Shown: in pieces, positions 56,957-64,000 of the stretch
Position numbering within the stretch: position 1 is the first letter of the stretch
How the letters are laid out: the number at the start of each line of letters is the position of its first letter
NCBI GenBank assembly: GCA_003242885.1
Contig: QKMZ01000006.1
Location: 930,001 to 994,000, forward strand
Length of the DNA: 64,000 bases
Origin: Candidatus Melainabacteria bacterium
GTDB taxonomy: Bacteria > Cyanobacteriota > Vampirovibrionia > Obscuribacterales > Obscuribacteraceae
Direction: 5' to 3'
Position numbers and translations under genes: made by a program
Notes under the pieces: model-generated
Database searches by the model: none
Told to the model about the DNA's origin: nothing
Seen by the model: the letters and a program-made list of their open reading frames with translations, nothing else

Positions 56957-59900
56957 ATGGTCGAAGGGAATCAAGTTCCCGGCGGGGAAGAGATCGGCAC
57001 ACGGAGAGACGTTGTTGCAGAAAACAATGTCCAACCGGCAGCCGACAGATGGCAGGAAGACTACCAGCGAACGGTAGGTTTCCAGCCCCAGGATGGAACC
57101 AGCGAACGACAACAAGTCGCTGCGGGCTACGACCGCAACTTGGGTTACGACCGAATTGCCGTCGGCAATACGGCGCTCGGACAGCGCATCGACAATATCA
57201 CCAATCTTCTGGCGATGGGCGAACGCTCCGCTGGAAATCTGCAAGACGTCAACCGATTCTATGGTAGAGCTCAGAAGGAAGCAGACGATCTTTTCAGCGT
57301 CGCCGCTCAGAACGTCATGAAGGGCCGCGAGGACTATCGCGCCATCCTTTCAGCAAAGAGCCCGCAAGAAGTATTCCAGGGCGTTGAAGCTTCCATTCAG
57401 AAGCAAGCCCAAGTTCTGCAACAACAACTTCAGCAAGAAAGAGATCCTGCCAGAGCCAGAAGACTCGAGCAGATTCTCGCCATGGAGCAAGAGCGCGCTC
57501 AGACTCTAGAGCGCATGAAGCAAACAAACAACCCGCAAGAACTGAACCGTCTATTAATGTACGACGCGTTCAGTGCTCAGCGTATAGATCTATCTCAGAA
57601 GATGATGAATGAGAGAGATCCCAATCAAGTTAGATTGATGGCCGAAGCAGAACAGAACCTGCACACTGTTCAGCGCGCACCCGGCTTCACACGTGCCAAC
57701 TACGGCATGCTCTTGATGCGCATGGGTCAATACGATCCAAACAGACCGGACAACGCCGCGCTGCGGGCACTTCAAGATGCAGCATCAGTTGATCCTGAAA
57801 TGGTCCCTAATCCTAATAGTTCAGATCCGGCACGCCGCATGGGCGATCCTAATTTCATGCGCGTTGCCTCTGATATCACTCGCATGAGTCCGGACGATCC
57901 GAATTTTGCTCGGGCGATGGCCCCTATCTTTAATAGGGATATCAACCGCTCGCCTGCACCGCTGCAAGCTGCAGAAAATACAAATCCAAATGCGCGTTAT
58001 TCGCAAGTTCAAGATCAGCCATACCAACCTGCAAGAGATGGCGGTAATCGCCCGCTCGAGCAACAACGCGTAACTGATCAAACACAGGGAGTCACTCCTC
58101 TGGTCAATGGAAAGACTCCTTTCCAGCGCGTACAAGAATTGGGCAAGGTTGTCGAAGCGCAAGGTTTGACACCTGATGTCCGTCAGGCTTATGTATCAGC
58201 GATTCAAGATTCTGATAAAGGGACCTCGCCGCGTGTCGCGGAGCTGCAAGCCCAACTGGCTCAGCTCGAGCAAAAACAGCAAGCACTCGCTCAAAAGGTT
58301 CAAGAAGTTCAGCAAAGTCCTGAAATTGCACAGCTCGTTCAGTCCGGTATGGCCAAACTGAAGGCTCGTCCTGAAGCTGAGCAGCAGCAATTGAAGGCTC
58401 TTACCGAGCAATTGCAAAAAACTCAAGATAAGACTGAGCGTGAAAAACTGCTTGGCGATATCAATAAGATCTGTCCGGAATTTGTTCAAGTCACAAAATT
58501 GCTTGAACAGAAACTGAAGCCGTTTACTGACGAGCTTCAACAAATTCAGCAACAAGGTGCCGCGCTCTCCAATGATCTGATTGGTGAAATGAATCAGTCT
58601 TCTGCTACTCGCATGGAATATGCCGAGAAGCTCATGAAGTCTGACAAGCCGGAAGACAAGGAGGCCGCCAAACAACTCCTTATCGAGTCTGTTGCAAAAG
58701 CAAAACCGGAGCAGCGAGAAGGTTTCGCAAATTATGCGATGCAATTGGGACTGACCAAGCAAGAGCTAGAACAGGGCCTTGCCAAAATTCCTCAAACACA
58801 AGTCGAGCGTTCGGCCACTCAGCCCGGAGCTCAGCCAGGCATCGAAAACGGTGAGAGAACCGGCGCCGGCAAATTAATCGACGAAAACAAGAAAGCCTTT
58901 GACGCTGCTCAAGACAAGAAAGCCAAATTGGCTGAAATGCAAGGCTCGTTCAAGAAAGCAATCACTGACGCCGATAAAGAATTCGCAGACGCGGAGACCA
59001 AGTACAACGCTCTGGATGCAGCGCACACCAAAGCCGCCAATGACATGCCGGCTGAAGACAAAGCTAAATTCCAGAAGATGCTGACACAAGGCACTCCTGA
59101 TGCCGAAAAGCAAGCTCTGCAGCAAGAGCTTTCGACCAAGTACGCAAATATCGTCCAGATGGAAACAGAAATGAAAGCCATCAAGGACGGTGCCCTCGAT
59201 CTGGCGCTCAACAAATTCGAGGCTCGCTACGAGTTTGCTCGCGCGTCTAATTTGGGCGGAGATGATGCCACTGCTAAAGCAATGATGTCCGAAGGTATCA
59301 AGACACTCACTAAGGATGTCGGCACCGAACTGACCGCTAAGGTGATGGAAGATCCAGGCGTTGCAGATCTGGCTAAAAAACTCGGCGTTGATGCGAATGC
59401 ATTAATGCAAGCAGCAGCAGCTGAAGCTCCTGCTGCACAACCAGGCAGTGACACCGCAGGCGCTACCGGTGACTTGCAGGGTACCTTGCGCGTTGCTAAT
59501 GCTCGCATGCAGAAGGGTGATATTGCCGGTGCCAAGCAAGCTTACGAATCAGCCATCAAGATGGTTGATGCTTCGTTTAATCCTGACGAGAACAACAGGA
59601 AGATCAAAGAAGCTCAAGATTTGCTCGAAAAGGGCAATCTCACGATCGAGCAACGCCTGCAAAAACAACAGGAAATTGCCGGCTATTTCAACCAAGCCTA
59701 TCAAGCATTCGATATAAGAAGCGGTTACGCCAGAATTTTGGCGCACCCGAACTACAACCAGAACGCCGCCGCTGAAGCTGCATTCAAAGACGCTGTAGCC
59801 GCAGCAGACAAAGTACCGGTTCAAGCAATGAAGCGCCAGATCGGCTTGCTTGCCAACGATATCGGTACATTCCAGACTGCTTACGAGCAAGCGACCGGCG

Positions 59901-62341
59901 ACAGAAAAGCACAAATCGAACAAGCGCAAGCTTTCCTCAGTGAATTCTCCAACACCTTGAACGGTCAAACGACTGGTGGCGGACCCGCTGCAGACAAAGC
60001 GTGGATGAACACGCAAATCAACGCGCGTAAAGACCTTGCTTCCTTCTACGTTCGACTCGTCACTGACATGGATGAGAAGGGGCAGCCGATAATGAAGTCG
60101 GATGGCACACCTAGATATGTGCCGGATGCTTCCAAAGTCTTCAAGCCAGATGAGGCTATGAAGGCAATTGACGAAGCTAAAGCGAAGTATAAGGAATTGC
60201 ATGGCACCGATCTGGATAAAGATCCTGCCAAAGATCCGACTTTGGCAGAATTGGCCAAAGGTATTTACGACAACAGTCCTGCCGAATTGCAGAAGAAGTA
60301 TCAGAACGTTTCGCGTTACTGGGACGAAGCAAAAGCAAGTATTCCGACACTGGTCGCCGGCGTCGGCACAGCGCTTTTGCTTGCCAAATTCAAACCACTG
60401 AGACCACTCATTGGCGAAAGTGCGGCAGCAACTTGGGGTACGGCGCTCGTCGGTGGGTCTGGTGTAGCTTCGGTGACGCACCACACGATGATGAACAACG
60501 TGCTCGGTCGCGAAGACAATACGTGGGGAAGAAGTATCGCAACCGGTACCGGTCTCACATTGGGCGGCGTCGGACTTATGAAAGTACCGAAGATGCTCTT
60601 CCGTAATGCCGATGACGTTGCTATGGCTTCGGTCATTGAACGGGGCGGCGCCGGCGGTATGAAGTTCCACCCGGCTGTAGAAGGCGCTGCGCCTAAGCTC
60701 ATGAACCTTGATGAGCTGAAAGCTGCCAAAGATCTTCTCGGAACGAAGCAGGCAAGTATGACTGCCGAAGCGTTCGCAGCAGAGTCCAAGCAACTTGATT
60801 CACTGATTAGAGCCAGCCAAAACCGTGATGCTCTCTGGGCATTACAAGCAGGCAAGAATGGTGTCAAACTGACCGGAGGCTTTGATGCCGAATTGGCTAG
60901 GGCTGCAACTGGTGCAGATAAAGCTGCTCTGGTCGACAGACTGGGCGGCGCCGTCAAGAAATTCGCACCGGAATTGAGACTGGCTCAAGAAGCACCTAAG
61001 TACGGCGAAATTCTTGCTCAAAGAGGCGGAATCGTAGTCAAAGATCAAGCAATTGTTGAAAAACTGATTGCCGCTGATCTGCCTGTCATCAGAACCGCTG
61101 CCGGTGAGAACGTCCTGGCGATGAGAACAGCCGGCGAACTAGAAGCGGCACTCAAAGCTATTCCAAATATCGAGCCCAAACTGCTCGGTGCTAAGAATCT
61201 GAAGACTGCAACAGCTCAAGCGACTAAGATGCTTGATGATTTGGCTGCCACCGGTCTGAAGGGCGACGACTTGCTCGCTCCAGCTTTGAAGAACGCTACA
61301 TTGGAAAACCAGGCACAGCTCAATCTCTTGCGTAATCTGGTTCCGGAAGCGGCGGCAGAAGCTAAATTGGCTGGACGTTTTGGCGGTGTCGCGCAATTGG
61401 AAAGAGAGGGCTTGCTCTCTAAGGGATACGGATTTGCCACCGGCAAGTTTGGAGCTCCGATTATCGGTACGACCGCTGGTTTCGGGCACGAACTCTACAG
61501 TTCGAATGCCGAAAACAGAGACTTCAGCTTCACAAACGCGGCAGTCAAATCGGCATTGGTTGCCGGTGGACTCTGGGGCGGTGGCAAGGTCATTGAATAT
61601 GGTCACGGTATCGTTAAGCCGATGGGCGCTAAGACTTTCGCTGATCTCGGTCACTCGCGCTTTATGGCAGGATCTGCCGGCGGAGCTGCCTTCTACTCGG
61701 GATCCAACTACTTACCTGCATGGCAGCATATGTACGGTGGAGAAGGAAATCTCGATCCGAAGACTGGTAAGCCTTACGAATTCAACTTCAGCAACGCCAT
61801 CGTCGCTCCAGCCTGGAAAGACGCCGGAGACAATATCTTCGTCAGCTCCTTCCTGCTCGGCGGTATGGCTGCCAAACCTGGTCAAGCAATTTTGGCTCAA
61901 GCTCCTTGGGCTAATTCGAGAATGCTCTGGAAGCCTTTCTCTGCAGCCGGAGGCGTATTCACCGGTTCTACCTGGAACTATCTGGGCGCTCGCTCCATGC
62001 CTGTTCTCGGAGAAATCGGACCGGCCTTGAGCACCAACATGGCAATGGGCCAGTTCGAGTTGCTCAACAATCTCTCCAACAGAGACGCTGGTCGCCAGTA
62101 CACCGATGCCTTGAAGATGAAGGACCAGCCGATCACCGACGAGTCGCCTGAAGCGATTCAAAAACGTCTGGCTGAGTTAAAGGCGCAGCAAGAAAAACAA
62201 CAGCAACAGCAGCAGCAACAACAGCAAGAGCAGCAAAAGCAACAACAACAGAAGAAACCAGACGCCCAGCAAGGGGCTGAGCAAGGTAATGGAAATCAGC
62301 CTCGTCCGGAGAACCCGGACTTGACCGGCGGCGTTCAATAA
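56957..62341 (+). CDS. Giant Gln-rich coiled-coil protein with glycine-rich hydrophobic regions
   Basis: 1794 residues from the ATG at 56957 (GAGG nine bases upstream; frame open from 56915). It begins MVEGNQ. The first 1100 residues are helical, charged and Gln-rich, with coiled-coil-like stretches and a few TPR-like units (RVANARMQKGDIAGAKQAY). Hydrophobic Gly/Ala-rich segments follow (about residue 1135 onward; VAGVGTALLLAKF, GAPIIGTTAGFGHELYS, GSAGGAAFYSGSNYL). The C-terminus has a Gln tract. No signal peptide and no known catalytic motif. Strong promoter and hairpin leader upstream. Structural or envelope-associated role is a guess. Confidence 0.8.
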   Translation: MVEGNQVPGGEEIGTRRDVVAENNVQPAADRWQEDYQRTVGFQPQDGTSERQQVAAGYDRNLGYDRIAVGNTALGQRIDNITNLLAMGERSAGNLQDVNRFYGRAQKEADDLFSVAAQNVMKGREDYRAILSAKSPQEVFQGVEASIQKQAQVLQQQLQQERDPARARRLEQILAMEQERAQTLERMKQTNNPQELNRLLMYDAFSAQRIDLSQKMMNERDPNQVRLMAEAEQNLHTVQRAPGFTRANYGMLLMRMGQYDPNRPDNAALRALQDAASVDPEMVPNPNSSDPARRMGDPNFMRVASDITRMSPDDPNFARAMAPIFNRDINRSPAPLQAAENTNPNARYSQVQDQPYQPARDGGNRPLEQQRVTDQTQGVTPLVNGKTPFQRVQELGKVVEAQGLTPDVRQAYVSAIQDSDKGTSPRVAELQAQLAQLEQKQQALAQKVQEVQQSPEIAQLVQSGMAKLKARPEAEQQQLKALTEQLQKTQDKTEREKLLGDINKICPEFVQVTKLLEQKLKPFTDELQQIQQQGAALSNDLIGEMNQSSATRMEYAEKLMKSDKPEDKEAAKQLLIESVAKAKPEQREGFANYAMQLGLTKQELEQGLAKIPQTQVERSATQPGAQPGIENGERTGAGKLIDENKKAFDAAQDKKAKLAEMQGSFKKAITDADKEFADAETKYNALDAAHTKAANDMPAEDKAKFQKMLTQGTPDAEKQALQQELSTKYANIVQMETEMKAIKDGALDLALNKFEARYEFARASNLGGDDATAKAMMSEGIKTLTKDVGTELTAKVMEDPGVADLAKKLGVDANALMQAAAAEAPAAQPGSDTAGATGDLQGTLRVANARMQKGDIAGAKQAYESAIKMVDASFNPDENNRKIKEAQDLLEKGNLTIEQRLQKQQEIAGYFNQAYQAFDIRSGYARILAHPNYNQNAAAEAAFKDAVAAADKVPVQAMKRQIGLLANDIGTFQTAYEQATGDRKAQIEQAQAFLSEFSNTLNGQTTGGGPAADKAWMNTQINARKDLASFYVRLVTDMDEKGQPIMKSDGTPRYVPDASKVFKPDEAMKAIDEAKAKYKELHGTDLDKDPAKDPTLAELAKGIYDNSPAELQKKYQNVSRYWDEAKASIPTLVAGVGTALLLAKFKPLRPLIGESAAATWGTALVGGSGVASVTHHTMMNNVLGREDNTWGRSIATGTGLTLGGVGLMKVPKMLFRNADDVAMASVIERGGAGGMKFHPAVEGAAPKLMNLDELKAAKDLLGTKQASMTAEAFAAESKQLDSLIRASQNRDALWALQAGKNGVKLTGGFDAELARAATGADKAALVDRLGGAVKKFAPELRLAQEAPKYGEILAQRGGIVVKDQAIVEKLIAADLPVIRTAAGENVLAMRTAGELEAALKAIPNIEPKLLGAKNLKTATAQATKMLDDLAATGLKGDDLLAPALKNATLENQAQLNLLRNLVPEAAAEAKLAGRFGGVAQLEREGLLSKGYGFATGKFGAPIIGTTAGFGHELYSSNAENRDFSFTNAAVKSALVAGGLWGGGKVIEYGHGIVKPMGAKTFADLGHSRFMAGSAGGAAFYSGSNYLPAWQHMYGGEGNLDPKTGKPYEFNFSNAIVAPAWKDAGDNIFVSSFLLGGMAAKPGQAILAQAPWANSRMLWKPFSAAGGVFTGSTWNYLGARSMPVLGEIGPALSTNMAMGQFELLNNLSNRDAGRQYTDALKMKDQPITDESPEAIQKRLAELKAQQEKQQQQQQQQQQEQQKQQQQKKPDAQQGAEQGNGNQPRPENPDLTGGVQ
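62186..62251 (+). repeat. CAA/CAG trinucleotide tract encoding poly-Gln
   Basis: 22 codons, 18 of them Gln (ten in a row), with Glu and Lys interruptions. Both CAA and CAG occur, so it is not a pure microsatellite. Such tracts can vary in length between strains. Confidence 0.9.
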
Positions 62342-62345
62342 AATC

Positions 62346-62370
62346 GTGGCTTCTCTTTCGTAGAAGCCAC
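62346..62370 (+). terminator. Terminator-like hairpin after the giant gene
   Basis: GTGGCTTCT (62346-62354) pairs perfectly with AGAAGCCAC (62362-62370) around a 7-base loop, four bases after the stop. No T tract follows. The rest of the 278-base gap has another stem, GGAG-TTCC/GGAA-CTCC (62440-62464). Confidence 0.5.
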
Positions 62371-62619
62371 ACTGATTCCTGAAATTCGTGGAGGCGAATT
62401 ATCAAAACAAGGTTATATTAGAGATAAGATTTTTTATCTGGAGATTCCTGAACAAGGAACCTCCGGATAGCTACTTAAGGGACCCAGGAAAGCAAATTGA
62501 GAAGTGGAGATTTAGCCCAAAACAGCCAGAGAGTGTCCAGAAAGTTTGTATCCCGTATACATGCAGGCAAGCACCTTTGCGCTACCAAATTTGCTCTCCG
62601 AAAAGAGGTTACTACCTAA

Positions 62620-64000
62620 ATGGTTGAACGAAATCAGTACGAGCCAAACCTCAAGCCCATTACACAGGCTGATGTTCAAGACGAAGCGGAAAATCAAGCC
62701 GCCGACAACCAGCCTTTGAACTATACCGATGTCATGCGAGCCAGCAATGAGGGCACGCTGCGTCGTGATGTGGCATCGGTCACGGAGCGTACTGAGGTTT
62801 CCGATGTTAAAGATCCTGACATTCAAAAAGCGTTCAGCCTGGTCGACAATGCAAAAGAAGCAGCGATGCTGCTCAGCATTCTCGAAAGCAAGCAGCCAGA
62901 TAATACTCCCATTCAAATGATGGGTGCAGACGGACGCCCGTTCAGCGTCACCATGGGTCAAATGAAGCAGAAACTGGTGGAAGACCTGAGTAAGAATTCC
63001 GACTTCAAGGCCTTCAATGATCCTGCTCAATTGAGAGACTTTGTTGGCAAGACAACCCAAGACGCTCTGGCTCTCAGCCAACAAACCAGAGAGAAGTACG
63101 AAGCAAAATCCAGAGAAACAGATGTCAACGTCAATGCCCGAAATGAGCTGGCTAAGCAACTCGGTTTCCCTGGCATTACTCGTGAAGTACCTGACGGCAA
63201 GGGCGGCAAGACCACGGTAACTTCTTACGATATCACGCAAAAAGATGTTGATGCTCGCCTGGCGTCCGCCACTGATGCTGGACAAAAGGCCAATCTAGAA
63301 AAGTTGAAAGGCCTACTTACCAATTACGACAGCATTCAAAAGGAACGCAATGCTCTTTCCTCTGTTGACGTTAATGCTGCTCAATTGATGATGGGCGGAT
63401 TCACTCACAAAGCTGGTGAGCAAACACTCGAAGGTATGCCTGCATCACGGCAGGAAGTAATGCGCGCATACGAGATCATGAATAAGGCAGGACGCGGCAA
63501 TCCGCAGCTGGAACAAACTCCTCAATTTCAATTGGTCAAGGAACAGTCCGGTGCAATGTATGCTGACATTCAATTGCAACGCAGTAAAGATGCCGTTCTT
63601 GCATTGCAAGCAGCGGACAAACTTAGAACCGATGGCAAGCCCACTGAAGCTCAAGCCAAGTACGAAGAAGCTTTGAAGAAAGTAAAAGAAGTCGACATGG
63701 CAACGATTACCACTCAGTGGCAGTCGCAAATGAAAGAGTTTAATACCACTCAAGAAAAGCTCAAAGCGCTCGGCGATCCGCCCTCCAACCCGCAAGAAGC
63801 ACAACGTTTGACGGTTGAACTGCAACAACGTCAGCAAATAGGACTGCAGCTGGAGCAAATTATTCAAGTCGGCAAAGAAGTCAAAACTGAGTATGCAAGA
63901 TTCCTCAACGAGCAAGGCAAGCCCGGCGAAGCACTGCCGCTTTTAACCAGCGTTGCATCAGGAACTCCTCAAGAGTTGCTGGCTGGTGACCAAACCTTTA
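62620..64000 (+). CDS. Gln-rich coiled-coil protein, 3' end outside the window
   Basis: 460 codons visible, no stop before 64000. Begins MVERNQYEPN, matching the MVExNQ start of the giant gene upstream; AAGAGG lies about 12 bases before the ATG. Sequence is charged, helical and Gln-rich (LTVELQQRQQIGLQLEQ) with TPR-like motifs (AADKLRTDGKPTEAQAKYEEA). No signal peptide or catalytic motif. Composition and start suggest a relative of the upstream giant protein. Total length and C-terminus are unknown. Confidence 0.8.
   Translation, partial: MVERNQYEPNLKPITQADVQDEAENQAADNQPLNYTDVMRASNEGTLRRDVASVTERTEVSDVKDPDIQKAFSLVDNAKEAAMLLSILESKQPDNTPIQMMGADGRPFSVTMGQMKQKLVEDLSKNSDFKAFNDPAQLRDFVGKTTQDALALSQQTREKYEAKSRETDVNVNARNELAKQLGFPGITREVPDGKGGKTTVTSYDITQKDVDARLASATDAGQKANLEKLKGLLTNYDSIQKERNALSSVDVNAAQLMMGGFTHKAGEQTLEGMPASRQEVMRAYEIMNKAGRGNPQLEQTPQFQLVKEQSGAMYADIQLQRSKDAVLALQAADKLRTDGKPTEAQAKYEEALKKVKEVDMATITTQWQSQMKEFNTTQEKLKALGDPPSNPQEAQRLTVELQQRQQIGLQLEQIIQVGKEVKTEYARFLNEQGKPGEALPLLTSVASGTPQELLAGDQTF

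Noticed and set aside
59549..60793. 414-codon minus-strand frame inside the giant gene
   Set aside because: Composition is that of an antisense shadow (Cys/His/Arg-rich, no domain), and the plus-strand frame is continuous.

Overview
The window looks like chromosomal DNA of a free-living bacterium of intermediate G+C content. The gene mix is Hanks-type Ser/Thr kinases fused to membrane and TPR parts, many TPR proteins, a CsgG-like exported protein, an RNase J homologue, MurT, phosphoketolase plus acetate kinase, and very large Gln-rich proteins. It resembles non-photosynthetic Cyanobacteriota (Melainabacteria/Vampirovibrionia, Obscuribacterales-like). That placement is an inference from gene content only; there is no rRNA or other taxonomic marker here, and no photosynthesis gene. 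I found no tRNA, rRNA, CRISPR array, insertion sequence or phage gene.

Layout. 0-10 kb: the end of a GAF/HD-GYP signalling protein, a GT-C-like membrane protein, a secreted unknown, an RNase J homologue that has lost most of its metal ligands, an acyl-CoA/AMP ligase and a zinc-ribbon Ser/Thr kinase. 10-18.5 kb: a secreted repeat protein, a small membrane protein, methylmalonyl-CoA mutase catalytic chain, urocanase, aspartate kinase and two small genes. 18.5-30 kb, mostly minus strand: a CsgG-like/TPR/ilvE operon, a translationally coupled putative zinc metallopeptidase and small partner, two coupled membrane kinases, and a PDZ-CAP secreted protein. 30-43 kb: alaS, nadK-murT, two adjacent kinase-TM-TPR receptors and a TPR protein. 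43-56.7 kb: deoC, carB, a secreted alpha/beta hydrolase, a trypsin-like protease, xfp-ackA, a gamma-carbonic anhydrase-like protein and mutS2. 56.9-64 kb: two adjacent very large Gln-rich coiled-coil proteins, the second cut by the window end.

How the genes fit together. Central metabolism is represented by the phosphoketolase-acetate kinase pair (ATP and acetate from sugar phosphates), aspartate-family and branched-chain amino acid steps, pyrimidine/carbamoyl phosphate synthesis, histidine degradation and propionate/methylmalonate metabolism. Signalling is unusually rich: five Hanks-type kinases plus an HD-GYP protein in 64 kb. Two of the kinases carry substitutions in catalytic motifs. MurT suggests amidated peptidoglycan.

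The points most worth following are the RNase J-like pseudoenzyme, the mutS2 reading frame that has no ATG/GTG/TTG at its conserved start, a promoter-plus-hairpin unit that may be a small RNA beside carB, the metallopeptidase/partner pair, the two adjacent giant proteins with a shared N-terminal motif and a structured leader, and several hairpin-rich intergenic regions.
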